Positions 8,261 through 18,344 of a stretch of DNA of 64,000 bases are shown here, piece by piece. The translations under genes were made by a program, and so were the position numbers. The notes below the pieces were generated by a model. The model worked only from the letters and a program-made list of their open reading frames with translations. It ran no database searches and was not told where the DNA came from. The DNA is from Bacillus spizizenii TU-B-10. Its GTDB lineage: Bacteria > Bacillota > Bacilli > Bacillales > Bacillaceae. Positions within the stretch are counted from its first letter, which is position 1. Every line of letters starts with the position of its first letter. Where the stretch lies: contig NC_016047.1 in NCBI RefSeq assembly GCF_000227465.1, positions 3,390,857-3,454,856 on the forward strand, written 5' to 3'.

Positions 8261-9055
8261 TTAAAAGACACTGCGGACCAAACCGCCGTCCACCCGAAGT
8301 GCCGCGCCATTGATCGCAGAGGAAAGCGGACTGCTTAAAAATGTAACGAAGTGGGCGATTTCTTCCGGACGGATCAGTCTTTGAATAATGGATGTCGGCC
8401 GGTTTTCTTTCATAAAACGTGCCTCAGCCTCTTGAACAGTCAGGTTTTCACCAGGATACAGCGAATTCAGCATTGTTTCCACACCCTCTGTTAAGGTAGA
8501 GCCCGGCATGACGGTGTTGACCGTGACATTCGTACCGGTTGCCAGCTCCGCCAAACTGCGGGAAATGGACAACTGCATCGTTTTTGTCGCACTGTAATGG
8601 GCCATTTCCTGTGACGGCATAATCGCCGCTTCACTGGCAATGAAAATCACACGCCCTTCTTTTTTCTCTATCATGTTGTGCAAATATTTGCGTGTCAGCC
8701 TTACCCCGCTCATAATGTTCACTTCAAAAAAACGAAACCATTCATCATCAGGAATATCAAAGTACTCCGCCGGTTCAAAAATCCCTAAATTGTTGACCAA
8801 AATATCAACCTCTGGATATGCCTGAAACAGCTCATTACAGCCTTCTTCTGTTCCCAAATCATATGCAGCCGGATAAAGGACCGCTTCAGAATGTTGTGTT
8901 TTCAATTCTTCTATCGTCTGATTCACTTTCTCTTCCCGGCGTCCGTTAATGATCACCGCCGCGCCTTCTTCAGCTAACGAAGAGGCAATGGCTTTCCCGA
9001 TCCCCGATGTCGAACCGGTCACCAGTGCGGTTTTTCCTTGTAAATTCAGCTTCAT
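8261..9055 (-). CDS. yvaG: yvaG, short-chain dehydrogenase/reductase
   Basis: 264 residues, the usual length of a classical SDR. It has the cofactor motif TGSTSGIG near residue 14, the NNLG motif near residue 88, and the catalytic YSATK (Tyr about 154, Lys about 158) preceded by an active-site serine region (IASEAAIMP). The coenzyme is NAD(H) or NADP(H); an Arg-Arg after the second strand (NGRREEK) favours NADP. The substrate is unknown. It is a single gene with its own terminator. Confidence 0.87.
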   Translation of the reverse strand: MKLNLQGKTALVTGSTSGIGKAIASSLAEEGAAVIINGRREEKVNQTIEELKTQHSEAVLYPAAYDLGTEEGCNELFQAYPEVDILVNNLGIFEPAEYFDIPDDEWFRFFEVNIMSGVRLTRKYLHNMIEKKEGRVIFIASEAAIMPSQEMAHYSATKTMQLSISRSLAELATGTNVTVNTVMPGSTLTEGVETMLNSLYPGENLTVQEAEARFMKENRPTSIIQRLIRPEEIAHFVTFLSSPLSSAINGAALRVDGGLVRSVF

Positions 9056-9190
9056 TCTTCATCCCTCCGTTTTTGATTCCTCTCATTTATTGACAGAAAT
9101 CTGATTGGTCTAAACATTTGCTCTGCAATCAGTATGAAACAGCTGGGATTGAAATGGAAGTACGCACTTTTTGGTGCCTGTGATCTGGAG

Positions 9191-9229
9191 AAAAAATAAA
9201 GCAGAACCCCTTAAGAGGTTCTGCTTTAT
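9191..9229 (-). terminator. ssrA terminator
   Basis: A 13-bp perfect stem (ATAAAGCAGAACC and its complement) with an 8-base loop, followed by TTTTT on the minus strand, 13 bases after the tmRNA 3' end. Confidence 0.95.
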
Positions 9230-9241
9230 TGTCAGTATGTA

Positions 9242-9600
9242 TGGAGACGGTGGGAGTCGAACCCACGTCCAGAAACATCGATTACTTAAGCGTCTACGAG
9301 CGTAGCCTGCATATTTATGGTTTCACTCATCTTCTTGCCTGCGGGCGGGCCTTCCGAGAGCTAGTCTGTTCATCTCTTCTTACGTTCTCAGACGGGAACG
9401 CAAGCGTAGCCTACTTGGATGTGCTCTTCACAGACACATAGGCAATGTCAGGAAGAGCTCGCTGCGCTTATTAGGCAGCTAATGCTACGTTTTGGTTAAA
9501 ACTGTTAGTTTTGCCAGTTATATTTAGTGCGTGTTTACGAGATCGCCTCTCGGCTCGCAGCTCAAGCTCGATCCATCCCTGTCGAATCCGTAACGTCCCC
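9242..9600 (-). ncRNA. ssrA: ssrA, transfer-messenger RNA
   Basis: Reading the minus strand, the RNA begins GGGGACG and ends CGTCTCC plus an A, which pair as the acceptor stem; CCA is not encoded. The T arm (GGGTTCGACTCCC) is next to the 3' end. The tag reading frame at 9471-9515 encodes GKTNSFNQNVALAA and a stop, the B. subtilis degradation tag without its tRNA-supplied first alanine. tmRNA rescues stalled ribosomes together with SmpB, encoded just upstream. About 359 bases, the expected length. Confidence 0.98.
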
Positions 9601-9660
9601 TTGTTATAAGGGAAATACGGGAGAAAATATCAAGCTCTCACTCAAACTGGCTATAGTCTT

Positions 9661-9688
9661 ATTATAACATGATCACGTCTCTTTTCAA
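9661..9688 (-). promoter_or_regulatory. ssrA promoter
   Basis: On the minus strand TTGAAA (9683-9688) and TATAAT (9661-9666) are 16 bases apart, with a TG one base before the -10. Transcription would start about 55 bases before the mature 5' end, leaving a leader for RNase P to remove. Confidence 0.8.
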
Positions 9689-9776
9689 TTGTCAAATCCT
9701 TCAAAAGAAAAGCGTTATGATTTGTTCGTGAACACAGTATAGCACATGCCTGATTTTTGAATCAAGCACTATGCCT

Positions 9777-10247
9777 TTAGAAGCCTTTTTGACTGTCTCT
9801 GAACGCTCTTTCGATTTCACGCTTCGCGTCCTTGCGCTTCAGGTCTTCCCGTTTGTCATAGTTCTTCTTCCCTTTTCCAAGGCCGAGAAGCACTTTGGCA
9901 AAGCCGTTTTTCAAATACAGCTTCAGCGGAACGAGAGAATAGCCTTTTTCTTTTGTTAATCCGATCAGCTTATTAATCTCCTTGCGGTGCATTAACAGCT
10001 TTCTCGTCCGGAGCGGATCGTGGTTATAGCGGTTTCCCTGCTCATACGGGCTGACGTGCATATTGTGGAGAAACACTTCTCCCCGTTCGATTTTGGCGAA
10101 GGAATCCTTAAGGTTTACGCGGCCGGCACGAATCGATTTGATTTCGGTTCCTTGCAGAACGATGCCTGTTTCATAGGTTTCTTCTATAAAATAATCGTGA
10201 TTGGCTTTCTTATTTTGAGATAATACTTTTCCTGACCCTTTTGGCAT
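9777..10247 (-). CDS. smpB: smpB, SsrA-binding protein
   Basis: 156 residues, the B. subtilis length. SmpB binds the tRNA-like part of tmRNA and delivers it to stalled ribosomes. The OB-fold core shows the conserved [16 protein letters not shown] (about residues 21-36) and [13 protein letters not shown] (about 129-141) motifs, and the C-terminal tail is basic. The ATG at 10247 has an AGAGGGGG ribosome site; an in-frame ATG 36 bases upstream has none. It lies between rnr and ssrA on the same strand. Confidence 0.97.
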   Translation of the reverse strand: MPKGSGKVLSQNKKANHDYFIEETYETGIVLQGTEIKSIRAGRVNLKDSFAKIERGEVFLHNMHVSPYEQGNRYNHDPLRTRKLLMHRKEINKLIGLTKEKGYSLVPLKLYLKNGFAKVLLGLGKGKKNYDKREDLKRKDAKREIERAFRDSQKGF

Positions 10248-10344
10248 GCCAGAACCCCCTCTCTCTAAGGAAAAACTGTCCACCTTTTGCGATACGCTCT
10301 ATTTTACCAAATGACACGTACTGCTACAATGAAAAGCTGTTTCC

Positions 10345-10380
10345 GAAAGAAAGCAAATAGAGCGCTGCGGCCCTATTTGC
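10345..10380 (-). terminator. hairpin after rnr
   Basis: Stem GCAAATAG / CTATTTGC with a 12-base GC-rich loop, followed by TTTCTTTC on the minus strand. A moderate terminator between rnr and smpB; some read-through into smpB is likely. Confidence 0.65.
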
Positions 10381-10391
10381 TGGTTGAGCTG

Positions 10392-12731
10392 CTATTTCTT
10401 CTTTTTCCGTTTCTGTTTCGGCGCGTTTTGGAAGCCGCGTTTTTTCTTTTTCTTCTTCGGCTTAGTGAACCACTCCCCTTTTTCCTCAGACGGAGCTGGA
10501 GAAACAGGTGTATTGGTGCTTTGGACGCGTTTTCTGGCAGGTTTTCCGCGTTTTCGGCTCCGGCTGCTGTCCAGTTCTCTCGGACGCCGCGGAGAGCCCT
10601 TCATCCCGACAATTTCAAAGTCGATGTTGCGCTCGTCTTTGTTGACATCGACGACCTTGACTGTGATTTCATCCCCGATGCGGAAGACGTTGCCTGTCCG
10701 CTCGCCGATCATCGCAAAATGCTGTTCGTCAAAGCGGTAGTAGTCATCCGTCATAAAGCTGACGTGGACGAGTCCTTCGATTGTATTCGGCAGCTCGACA
10801 AACATTCCGAAGTTTGTCACAGAGCTGATCATGCCGTCAAACTCTTCACCGATTTTATCAAGCATGTATTCCGCTTTTTTCAGATCATCCGTTTCACGCT
10901 CGGCGTCAACTGCACGGCGCTCCATCGTTGATGTATGTTCGGCGATATCCGGCAGGCGTTCAGCCCACTTTTCCTGTGTCGCTTCATCGACCTTGCCGTT
11001 GATTAAATACGTTCTGATCAGACGGTGGACGATTAAGTCCGGGTAACGGCGGATCGGCGATGTGAAATGCGTATAGAATTCCGTTGACAGGCCAAAGTGC
11101 CCCAAGCTCTGCGGGTCGTATTTCGCCTGTTTCATCGAACGGAGCATGACAGTGGATATAACTGTTTCTTCAGGTCTGTCACGCACAGCGTCCAGAATGC
11201 TTTGAAGCGCGCGCGGATGAATATCTCCTGCGGTTCCTTTCACCACATAGCCAAAGGTCGTTACGAACTCTAAAAACTTTTGCAGCTTTTCAGCATTCGG
11301 CTCTTCGTGAATCCGGTATATAAACGGTACGTTCATCCAATGGAAATGCTCCGCTACCGTTTCATTCGCCACAAGCATAAATTCTTCAATCAGCTTCTCG
11401 GCGACTGAACGTTCTCTGATGACAACGTCTTTAACCGCGCCTTCATCATCGACAAGCACTTTGGCTTCTTTGAAATCAAAATCAACGGCGCCGCGGTTCA
11501 TCCGCTTATCGCGCAGAATTTGAGCCAGGCGCTCCATGTCTTTGAACATTGGAATAAGAGGCTCGTATTTTTGTTTCAGCTCTTCATCATCGTCAACAAG
11601 AATTTTATTCACATCTGAATACGTCATTCTTTCCGTTGTTTTGATGACACTTTGGAAGATCTCGTGCTCTGTCACCTGTCCCTGACTGTTAATTGTCATT
11701 TCACAAGAAAGTGTCAGGCGGTCAACCTTTGGATTTAAGGAACAAATCCCGTTTGACAGTCTGTGCGGAATCATTGGGATGACACGGTCAACCAAATACA
11801 CACTCGTCCCTCTTTCGAGCGCTTCTTTGTCAATCGGCGAGTTTTCGGTTACGTAATGGCTGACATCAGCAATGTGAACGCCAAGCTTGTAGCTTCCGTC
11901 ATCAAGCTTCGTCACGGTAACTGCATCATCCAAATCCTTCGCATCCGCACCATCAATGGTGACAATCACCTGGTCACGGAGATCACGGCGGTCTTTCAGA
12001 TCTTTTTCATCAATTGTGTCAGGCGTACTTGATGCCTGTTCCATCGCATCAGCAGGAAATTCTCCCGGCAGGCCGTGCTTATGAATGACCGATAAAATAT
12101 CAATCCCCGGATCATTTTTGTGGCCGAGAATGGTTTCAATCTCGCCCTCTGCGTTCATGCGGCCTTCAGGATAGCTCGTCAGCTTGACAACAACCTTATG
12201 CCCTTCCGCAGCTCCGTTTTTCCCGTTTTTCGGGATAAAGATGTCACTCGTGATTTTTTTGTCGTCCGGAATGACAAAGCCGAAGTTTCTTGTTTCAGTA
12301 TACGTACCGACAACTCGCTGAATCGCTCTTTCTAAAATGCGGATGACGGTTCCTTCCTGTCTGGAGCCGCTTGACTGTGAATTCAGACGAACCATAACGA
12401 TATCGCCGTTCATTGCCGTATTGAGCTCATTAGGCGGAATAAACACATCGCTTAACGACGTATCCTCAGGCAGCAAAAAGGCGAATCCTTTCGCATGGGC
12501 TGAAATCTTTCCTTTTATTAAGTTCATCTTCTCCGGAATGCCGTAGCGGTCACTTCTCGTCCGTACGATAAGCCCTTTTTCTTCCAAGGCGACTAACGCT
12601 TTGACGAGCTCTTTAAACTCCTCGGCTTCCGTAATATTTAACATCTCCTCAAGTTCCTGAACGGTCAGAGGCTTGTACGCCTCTTCCTTCATAAACGAGA
12701 GAAGCTTTTCCATAAATGCTTCTTTTTCCAT
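10392..12731 (-). CDS. rnr: rnr, ribonuclease R
   Basis: A 779-residue 3'-5' exoribonuclease of the RNB family. In order: an N-terminal winged-helix part, two cold-shock/OB domains (about residues 70-235), the RNB catalytic domain with the metal-binding aspartate cluster in [17 protein letters not shown] (about 263-279), an S1 domain (about 630-710, [21 protein letters not shown]), and a lysine-rich tail ending in KRKKKK. RNase R degrades structured RNA and assists tmRNA-linked decay, in keeping with its place beside smpB and ssrA. The ATG at 12731 follows AGGAGG. Confidence 0.97.
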   Translation of the reverse strand: MEKEAFMEKLLSFMKEEAYKPLTVQELEEMLNITEAEEFKELVKALVALEEKGLIVRTRSDRYGIPEKMNLIKGKISAHAKGFAFLLPEDTSLSDVFIPPNELNTAMNGDIVMVRLNSQSSGSRQEGTVIRILERAIQRVVGTYTETRNFGFVIPDDKKITSDIFIPKNGKNGAAEGHKVVVKLTSYPEGRMNAEGEIETILGHKNDPGIDILSVIHKHGLPGEFPADAMEQASSTPDTIDEKDLKDRRDLRDQVIVTIDGADAKDLDDAVTVTKLDDGSYKLGVHIADVSHYVTENSPIDKEALERGTSVYLVDRVIPMIPHRLSNGICSLNPKVDRLTLSCEMTINSQGQVTEHEIFQSVIKTTERMTYSDVNKILVDDDEELKQKYEPLIPMFKDMERLAQILRDKRMNRGAVDFDFKEAKVLVDDEGAVKDVVIRERSVAEKLIEEFMLVANETVAEHFHWMNVPFIYRIHEEPNAEKLQKFLEFVTTFGYVVKGTAGDIHPRALQSILDAVRDRPEETVISTVMLRSMKQAKYDPQSLGHFGLSTEFYTHFTSPIRRYPDLIVHRLIRTYLINGKVDEATQEKWAERLPDIAEHTSTMERRAVDAERETDDLKKAEYMLDKIGEEFDGMISSVTNFGMFVELPNTIEGLVHVSFMTDDYYRFDEQHFAMIGERTGNVFRIGDEITVKVVDVNKDERNIDFEIVGMKGSPRRPRELDSSRSRKRGKPARKRVQSTNTPVSPAPSEEKGEWFTKPKKKKKKRGFQNAPKQKRKKKK

Positions 12732-12749
12732 TATCCGACCTCCTGTTGA

Positions 12750-13490
12750 TTACCAATCGAGCTTCTCTAAAAATTCATACACATCCTGATGGACGAGGTC
12801 ACGTTCTTTGTCGAGTGTAATGACATGCCCTGATTCCTCGTACCATTTCAGCTGTTTATCATCAGTTTCCACTTCGTTGTAAATAATATTGGCGCTTTCA
12901 GTATTAATCATGTGATCATGACGTGCCTGCACCACAAATGTCGGTGAATAAATCATATCGACATTGTTCCGCACATCGGCAATTAAGTCTTGCAGCGCCT
13001 TAAGAGTGTTCATCGGCGTTTTTTCGAATTCCTTCATTTCCTCTTCAATTTGCTCCGGGTTTTTCCCCTCGAATTTTTTGTAATTGCGAGCGTATGAAAG
13101 GACGCCCTGATACATGACCTCTTCACTCTTAATGTGCATCGGTGCGCACATTGGAACAATTCCCTTTATGGGTACAGTGTAACCCAATTTCAGCGAAAAA
13201 ACCCCGCCAAGCGACAGTCCGCAGGCAGCAATGCTCTCATAGCCTTCAGATTTTAAGTATTCATAGCCATCCATCACGTTTTTCCACCAGTCTTCAGGCC
13301 CCGTATGTACTAGTTCTTCAGGGGGCACGCCGTGTCCTTCATATTGAGGCGCGTGGCACGTATAGCCCCGTTCATTCAAGTAACGCCCCAGCATTCTTAC
13401 ATCCGCTGTATTTCCTGTAAAGCCATGCAGCAAAAGCACCGCTTTGTCTCCGCCTTTAAATGTAAATGGTTTTGGTGTCACAACTTTCAT
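12750..13490 (-). CDS. est: est (yvaK), carboxylesterase
   Basis: A 246-residue alpha/beta hydrolase very like the thermostable Est30 family. The oxyanion motif LLHGFTGN is at about residue 20, the nucleophile sits in GLSLG (Ser93), and Asp (ARHDHM) and His (SGHVITL) complete the triad. It hydrolyses short acyl esters; the physiological substrate is unknown. I chose the ATG at 13490 because GGGAG is eight bases before it; the ATG at 13496, which would give 248 residues, is too close to that site. It sits between secG and rnr in one operon. Confidence 0.9.
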   Translation of the reverse strand: MKVVTPKPFTFKGGDKAVLLLHGFTGNTADVRMLGRYLNERGYTCHAPQYEGHGVPPEELVHTGPEDWWKNVMDGYEYLKSEGYESIAACGLSLGGVFSLKLGYTVPIKGIVPMCAPMHIKSEEVMYQGVLSYARNYKKFEGKNPEQIEEEMKEFEKTPMNTLKALQDLIADVRNNVDMIYSPTFVVQARHDHMINTESANIIYNEVETDDKQLKWYEESGHVITLDKERDLVHQDVYEFLEKLDW

Positions 13491-13577
13491 GCTCATGTCT
13501 CCCTTTCTATCTGCACGATCATTTTAGTTTTCCACAGTTTGATCAGAAAAAAACGCTCTGAATATCACCAGAAACGT

Positions 13578-13606
13578 GAAAAAGGCCTGACTTCACATCA
13601 GACCTT
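13578..13606 (-). terminator. secG terminator
   Basis: Stem AAGGTCTGA / TCAGGCCTT around a 7-base loop, followed by TTT on the minus strand, 15 bases after secG. It should reduce read-through from secG into est. Confidence 0.75.
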
Positions 13607-13620
13607 ATACAAACATTGCC

Positions 13621-13851
13621 CTATAGGATATAAGCAAGCGCAATCGTTAACACGAAAAACAAGACTGCCAGCACAACCGTGATGCGGTGCAAAATCAAAT
13701 CAAGACCTCTTGCTTTTTGTTTCCCGAAGAGCTGCTCCGCTCCGCCTGAAATCGCACCAGATAATCCGGCGCTTTTACTGGATTGAAGCAAAACGACAAT
13801 AATAAGTGCAATGCTGACGATAACCAATAAGGTAATCAAAACCGCGTGCAT
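13621..13851 (-). CDS. secG: secG, preprotein translocase subunit
   Basis: 76 residues with two membrane helices (about 3-22 and 54-75) joined by a loop with the conserved [23 protein letters not shown] segment. SecG is the small auxiliary subunit of the SecYEG export channel. Length and sequence match the family. It heads the secG-est-rnr-smpB-ssrA gene group on the minus strand. Confidence 0.97.
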   Translation of the reverse strand: MHAVLITLLVIVSIALIIVVLLQSSKSAGLSGAISGGAEQLFGKQKARGLDLILHRITVVLAVLFFVLTIALAYIL

Positions 13852-14001
13852 CTCTTACACCTCCAGACTCACTGGCCTACATTACTTCTATTTTACATGA
13901 AAAGGGTTGGCATGTCACGCTGTATCAGACGCCAAAAGGCGGGATAAGACGTATTATCTTGGTTACCCTATTCATATGAAAAGGTCAAAAGGAGAAAAAC
14001 A

Positions 14002-14772
14002 ATGCCCCTTATCAGCATAGCCAGCAGAAAACACCTTTATTATGAGGAATATGGACAGGGAATTCCTATCATTTTTATCCATCCGCCGGGCATGGGACGC
14101 AAGGTTTTTTATTATCAGTGCCTTCTCTCCGAGCATTTCAGGGTGATTTTTCCCGATTTAAGCGGCCACGGCGACAGTGATCACGCGGATCAGCCCGCCT
14201 CTATTTCTTATTACGCAAACGAGATCGTGCAATTCATAGACGCTCTGCACATTGATAAGGCTGTGTTATTTGGGTATTCCGCAGGCGGCTTAATTGCGCA
14301 GCATATCGGCTTTACCCGCCCGGACAAAGTATCTCATCTTGTTCTGTCCGGCGCTTACCCCGCTGTTCATAACGTAATCGGAGAGAAGATTCACAAGACG
14401 GGGATGAATCTGCTCGAGAAAAACGCCGGTTTGCTCATCAAAATCCTTGCTGTCAGCCACACAAAAAACAAAGAACTTCGAAACCTATTAACAGGCCATA
14501 TGAAAAAAGCGGACCTTGCCCATTGGCATCAATATTATCAGGATTCGCTCCGCTACAACTGCATTGAACAGCTGCCTCATTTACACATGCCAATGCTGTT
14601 TATGTATGGCGGCCTTCGAGACTGGACCTTCTCAGCCTCAGGCTATTACCGCAAAGCTTGCAGCCATGCCGAATTTTTCAGATTGGAATATCAGGGGCAT
14701 CAGCTGCCGACAAAACAATATAAAACATGCAACGAACTGGTGACAGGGTTTGTGTTGACACATCATTCATAG
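14002..14772 (+). CDS. yvaM: yvaM, alpha/beta hydrolase
   Basis: 256 residues with an alpha/beta hydrolase fold: an oxyanion-hole motif IHPPGMG near residue 27, the nucleophile elbow GYSAGG (Ser about 93), a late Asp (GGLRDWTF) and a C-terminal His (YQGHQLP). The substrate is unknown. The ATG at 14002 has AAAAGGAG at seven bases. It is transcribed alone on the plus strand, convergent with yvzC. Confidence 0.85.
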   Translation: MPLISIASRKHLYYEEYGQGIPIIFIHPPGMGRKVFYYQCLLSEHFRVIFPDLSGHGDSDHADQPASISYYANEIVQFIDALHIDKAVLFGYSAGGLIAQHIGFTRPDKVSHLVLSGAYPAVHNVIGEKIHKTGMNLLEKNAGLLIKILAVSHTKNKELRNLLTGHMKKADLAHWHQYYQDSLRYNCIEQLPHLHMPMLFMYGGLRDWTFSASGYYRKACSHAEFFRLEYQGHQLPTKQYKTCNELVTGFVLTHHS

Positions 14773-14810
14773 GGATAGAAAACGCTTGGTCTCCTTGCGT
14801 TTTCCGCTGT

Positions 14811-15044
14811 TTATTGACTTTTGTCAATAAAATCATAGTAAAAAAGATCCTCAAATTTCAAATTAAAATAGTGAAGCATTTTACCGATCACAAGCTGCCC
14901 CGGCCGTCTTTCTCCATTCAGCACGCGGCTCAGTGTGGCGGGTGAGACTCCGATTTCCAGCGCAAGCTGATTAAGGGAATAATCGTTATTGACCATATAC
15001 TGCAATACATAATCACGTCTAATCTGTATCTTTTCTACTGGCAC
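14811..15044 (-). CDS. yvzC: yvzC, Xre-type DNA-binding protein
   Basis: 77 residues, mostly one helix-turn-helix domain of the Xre/Cro type (YSLNQLALEIGVSPATLSRVLNGERRPG). The GTG at 15044 is preferred because AAGGTGAGG lies just before it; a GTG at 15053 would add three residues but has the ribosome site too close. It is divergent from rghRA, and the space between them carries TTGTCAATA motifs. A perfect dyad of the same motif covers its own last codons. Likely a small regulator; targets unknown. Confidence 0.8.
   Translation of the reverse strand: MPVEKIQIRRDYVLQYMVNNDYSLNQLALEIGVSPATLSRVLNGERRPGQLVIGKMLHYFNLKFEDLFYYDFIDKSQ
14812..14829. repeat. perfect TATTGAC-N4-GTCAATA dyad in the end of yvzC
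   Basis: An 18-bp perfect inverted repeat (TATTGAC TTTT GTCAATA) covering the last codons of yvzC. A near copy (TTAAC-TTTT-GTCAATA) is at 15103-15118 and a single half-site AGTCAATA at 15144-15151, both between yvzC and rghRA. It looks like an operator for one of the adjacent Xre regulators. Confidence 0.5.
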
Positions 15045-15195
15045 TTTCCTCACCTTCCATTCCTGGAAAACTTTTTTCTATACTTTTACATTACGGCTTA
15101 TGTTAACTTTTGTCAATACTTTTCCAGCCTACCTATTCCCTTTAGTCAATAAACATACTAAAATATGAGTAACAGTGAGGGACGGGGTGAGATAC

Positions 15196-15603
15196 ATGGA
15201 AAGCTTCGGCAAACAATTGCGGGCATTGCGTGAAGAGAGAAAATTAACAGTCAACCAGCTGGCGACTTATTCAGGCGTAAGCGCAGCCGGCATCTCCAGA
15301 ATCGAAAACGGCAAACGGGGCGTTCCCAAACCTGCCACCATAAAAAAACTGGCGGAAGCTTTAAAAATTCCTTATGAAGGGCTTATGTATAAGGCAGGTT
15401 ACATTGAAGAAGTGCATGAAGCCAGGGCTCCTTATGAAACGAAGTGCAAGCTGCTTGAAAAAGCGGAGGCCTATGACCTGAAAAACCTTGCTCTTCTTGA
15501 GAACGAAAAGTGGCAATATCTCAATAAAGAAGATTTGCTCATGCTGGATCATTATTTTTCGTTTATTTCAGACGAAGCCAAAAAACGGTCTGCTGATGAC
15601 TAA
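15196..15603 (+). CDS. rghRA: rghRA (yvaN), Xre-type repressor
   Basis: 135 residues. The N-terminal helix-turn-helix (LTVNQLATYSGVSAAGISRIENGKRGVPKP, about 17-46) is followed by a short helical domain. RghR represses rapG and rapH, linking to the ComA/DegU quorum-sensing network, from memory of the B. subtilis literature. I chose the ATG at 15196 with GGGGTGAG upstream; an upstream GTG-like start would add seven residues. It is followed 28 bases later by its paralogue rghRB, so the two arose by tandem duplication. Confidence 0.88.
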   Translation: MESFGKQLRALREERKLTVNQLATYSGVSAAGISRIENGKRGVPKPATIKKLAEALKIPYEGLMYKAGYIEEVHEARAPYETKCKLLEKAEAYDLKNLALLENEKWQYLNKEDLLMLDHYFSFISDEAKKRSADD

Positions 15604-15631
15604 CCCTTGATAGAAATGTGAGGCGATCACC

Positions 15632-16051
15632 ATGTCACCGTTCGGACAGCAATTACGGGAGCTGCGCCGCGCCCGCAAACTGACAGTGAATCAGCTTGCG
15701 GTGTACTCAGGCATCAGCTCAGCCACCATTTCAAAAATTGAAAACGGCAAGCGGGGCACGCCAAAACCTGCCACTATCAAAAAATTGGCGGCCGTACTGA
15801 AGGTTCCCTACGAAAACCTGATGGCTGCCGCAGGCCATATTCGGGCCTTTCCAGAAGAAATCCGCGAAGCTTCGGAAAGCTATCAGTCCATATATGAAAT
15901 TTATCAAACGGCTGTCACTCGAGGAGCGGAGCACCTCCCGATTTTCAATAGCCAAAAATGGGGATATCTCTCAAAGCAGGATATTGAAAATCTCAGCAAA
16001 TACTTCGATTTTTTAGCCTCGGAAGCAAAAAAACGAACCTCTTCTTTATAA
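15632..16051 (+). CDS. rghRB: rghRB (yvaO), paralogue of RghRA
   Basis: 139 residues, very similar to RghRA over the helix-turn-helix (LTVNQLAVYSGISSATISKIENGKRGTPKP) and more diverged in the C-terminal half, which keeps the closing pattern LSKYFDFLASEAKKR. The near-identical recognition helices suggest overlapping DNA targets. It is probably co-transcribed with rghRA. The ATG at 15632 has a GTGAGGCGA site. Confidence 0.87.
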   Translation: MSPFGQQLRELRRARKLTVNQLAVYSGISSATISKIENGKRGTPKPATIKKLAAVLKVPYENLMAAAGHIRAFPEEIREASESYQSIYEIYQTAVTRGAEHLPIFNSQKWGYLSKQDIENLSKYFDFLASEAKKRTSSL

Positions 16052-16142
16052 TCCCCTGTATCTCTTTCTGCATTTTATCAATCACGCTTGCATACCTTCC
16101 CTCGTTATTTGCGTTATAATAGTGTCAGACGAGGTGAAAAGT

Positions 16143-16469
16143 ATGAACCAATCAGAAATGTGTCCTAGATTTGAAAAAGCAGTCGACATCTTGAGTAAAC
16201 GCTGGGTCGCTTTGATCGTATTTCAGCTCTTGAACGGGTCGCAGCGATTTAGCGAAATTGAAGCAGCACTTCCAAATCTAAGCGGCAGAGTTCTGTCAGA
16301 ACGGCTGAAAGAACTTGAGCTTGAAGGAGTGGTGAAGCGGGATGTCATCCCTGAAACTCCGGTTCGCATCGAATATTCATTGACCGATAAAGGAAAGGCG
16401 TTAGCCCCCATTTTGGGTGAGATTTCTAAATGGGCGACGGATTGGATTGACCCTTCCTTTCTTGACTAA
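16143..16469 (+). CDS. catR: catR (yvaP), MarR/DUF24 redox-sensing repressor
   Basis: 108 residues of the HxlR/DUF24 winged-helix family. The sensing cysteine is Cys7 ([13 protein letters not shown]), with the recognition segment ISKR-like [24 protein letters not shown]. CatR represses catDE and responds to catechols and quinones through Cys7. I chose the ATG at 16143, which has GAGGTG upstream and gives the family N-terminus; an upstream frame start at 16122 would add seven residues. A TATAAT lies at 16114-16119. Confidence 0.9.
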   Translation: MNQSEMCPRFEKAVDILSKRWVALIVFQLLNGSQRFSEIEAALPNLSGRVLSERLKELELEGVVKRDVIPETPVRIEYSLTDKGKALAPILGEISKWATDWIDPSFLD

Positions 16470-16476
16470 TTGCTAA

Positions 16477-16517
16477 AACGGTTCTGATCTCAAAGGCGAG
16501 AAAAGAGCCGTTTTTTA
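16477..16517 (+). terminator. catR terminator
   Basis: Stem AACGGTTCT / AGAGCCGTT (one G-T pair) with an 18-base loop, followed by TTTTT. Confidence 0.7.
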
Positions 16518-16533
16518 TTTTTCATTTTCCAGG

Positions 16534-16559
16534 TAAAAAAACGATTTCTCAGCCGATAT
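16534..16559 (+). promoter_or_regulatory. SigD promoter of yvaQ
   Basis: TAAA (16534-16537), 14 bases, then GCCGATAT (16552-16559), an exact match to the motility sigma factor SigD consensus. It is 45 bases before the yvaQ start, as expected for a chemotaxis receptor. Confidence 0.9.
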
Positions 16560-16603
16560 ATAGTACATCCACACACATTACGATTTTAAAGGAGACCACT
16601 TAT

Positions 16604-18304
16604 ATGCGACTGACGATTTCCCGCAAATTCAGCCTGGTATTTTTGACACTGATCCTGATCAATTTACTTGTCGGCGGAATAGGCGCTTTTAATATGCAGC
16701 ATATCATTCAAAAGACAGATGAAATCAACACAAAATGGATTGACGGCATCAAAGAAATTACATCGATTAATTATTTGACCGAGCATCTCTCTTCTAAAGA
16801 AAAGGATTTTCTGATTTTCACAGACAAAAGCAAAATGGATACGCTTGATCAAGAAATGAATCAGATCCTTGAAGACATCAATCAAAAGCTTGATAGCTAC
16901 GAAAAAACGATTTCCAATGATAAAGAACAGAAACTGTTCGAGGAGCTTCAAAATGAAGTGAATACCTATGCTGATATTCATGCGCAAATTATAGAAAGCG
17001 GACGCACGAATGACATGGACAAAGCAAGAGGTTTATTGGTACAGACTGAGGCCAGCTTTGAGAATATGAAAAAATCAGTCACTCAGCTCGTTGACTTTAA
17101 TAAAGAAGGCAGCAACACAGCGGTAAAAGAAACGAAGGATGTATACCATAAAGGACTCATTTACACGGCTTCGCTTGTGGCAGCTTCGATCATTATCAGC
17201 ATTTTCATCTGGCTTTATATCACGCGAAACATTGTAAAGCCTATCATTCGTATGAAGGAATCTGCCAATCATATTGCCGAGGGAGATCTGTCGAGTGACA
17301 TAGAGCCGCTCAATTCAAAAGACGAGCTGGGTGATCTGAACGAAGCGCTGCAAAAAATGGTAGGCAATCTGAGAGATATTGTCGGATACTCCAAAGAAAT
17401 ATCAAGCCGGGTGCTTTCTTCTTCACAAGTGCTGGCAACTGCAACGAATGAAACAAGATCCGGCAGCAAACATATTACCGAGACGATGAACGAAATGGCT
17501 GAGGGCTCTGAACAGCAGGCCCAAGACGCGGTGACAATTGCCGAATCAATGAATGAGTTTACAGAAAGCATTGATAAAGCCTATAATCACGGCATCACAA
17601 TCAGCGATACGTCTCAAAACGTTCTCGAACTCGCAGTGAGCGGAAACGAAAATATGGATACGTCATTACAGCAAATGAAAACCATCCATCATATCGTTCA
17701 GGAAGCCGTGCATAAAGTGAGATCACTGGAACAGCATTCTCAGGATATCAACAAGCTCGTTCAGGTCATCAACGGCATTGCCGAGCAAACGAATTTGCTG
17801 TCACTTAACGCTGCGATTGAAGCTGCCCGCGCAGGAGAAAGCGGCAAAGGCTTCGCTGTTGTGGCAGAGGAGGTCAGAAAGCTGGCTGACGGCGTTTCTG
17901 ATTCCGTGCAGGATATTACCCGGATTGTCAACGGCACACAGCAGGAAATCTACACCGTTATTGAATACTTGGAAAGCAGCTTTACAGAAGTCGAAAAAGG
18001 AACGGAAAACCTGACAGACACCGGACAAGCTATGCAGCATATCAAACAGTCCGTCACTCATGTTGCAGACAGCATTAAGGAAGTAACGGATGGCCTGAAA
18101 CAGTTAACAAACCAATCGATTACCATCAATCAATCGATTGAAAATATCGCTTCTGTATCTGAAGAATCGGCCGCCGGCATTGAAGAAACATTTTCAATTA
18201 CCGAGCAATCCGCCCATTCCATGGATCAAGTGCTCCAGAATGCCGAAGAGCTTGAGCAGCTGGCGAAAGAGCTTAATGAGAAGATGAATCAGTTTACCAT
18301 TTAA
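16604..18304 (+). CDS. yvaQ: yvaQ, methyl-accepting chemotaxis protein
   Basis: A 566-residue transmembrane chemoreceptor. One membrane helix at about 10-30, a periplasm-side four-helix sensor domain (about 31-184), a second helix at about 185-208, a HAMP domain (about 209-262), and the coiled-coil signalling domain with the highly conserved hairpin tip [19 protein letters not shown]. It would bias the flagellar motor through CheA/CheW. The ligand is unknown. The ATG at 16604 has AAAGGAG. It has its own SigD promoter and a terminator shared with spaK. Confidence 0.93.
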   Translation: MRLTISRKFSLVFLTLILINLLVGGIGAFNMQHIIQKTDEINTKWIDGIKEITSINYLTEHLSSKEKDFLIFTDKSKMDTLDQEMNQILEDINQKLDSYEKTISNDKEQKLFEELQNEVNTYADIHAQIIESGRTNDMDKARGLLVQTEASFENMKKSVTQLVDFNKEGSNTAVKETKDVYHKGLIYTASLVAASIIISIFIWLYITRNIVKPIIRMKESANHIAEGDLSSDIEPLNSKDELGDLNEALQKMVGNLRDIVGYSKEISSRVLSSSQVLATATNETRSGSKHITETMNEMAEGSEQQAQDAVTIAESMNEFTESIDKAYNHGITISDTSQNVLELAVSGNENMDTSLQQMKTIHHIVQEAVHKVRSLEQHSQDINKLVQVINGIAEQTNLLSLNAAIEAARAGESGKGFAVVAEEVRKLADGVSDSVQDITRIVNGTQQEIYTVIEYLESSFTEVEKGTENLTDTGQAMQHIKQSVTHVADSIKEVTDGLKQLTNQSITINQSIENIASVSEESAAGIEETFSITEQSAHSMDQVLQNAEELEQLAKELNEKMNQFTI

Positions 18305-18308
18305 AAAT

Positions 18309-18339
18309 AACCCACGTCCAGATAGGACGTGGGCTTTAT
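18309..18339. terminator. bidirectional terminator between yvaQ and spaK
   Basis: A 9-bp perfect stem CCCACGTCC / GGACGTGGG with a 5-base loop, T-rich on both sides. It ends yvaQ on the plus strand and the lantibiotic operon on the minus strand, and marks the edge of the AT-rich island. Confidence 0.9.
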
Positions 18340-18344
18340 TCGTT

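Noticed and set aside
9229..9441. A 70-codon frame within ssrA
   Set aside because: It is antisense to the tmRNA, whose acceptor stem, tag and terminator are all recognised.
10287..10931. Long open frames on the plus strand opposite rnr
   Set aside because: They lie antisense to a clear RNase R gene, lack ribosome sites and have unlikely Phe/Arg-rich compositions.
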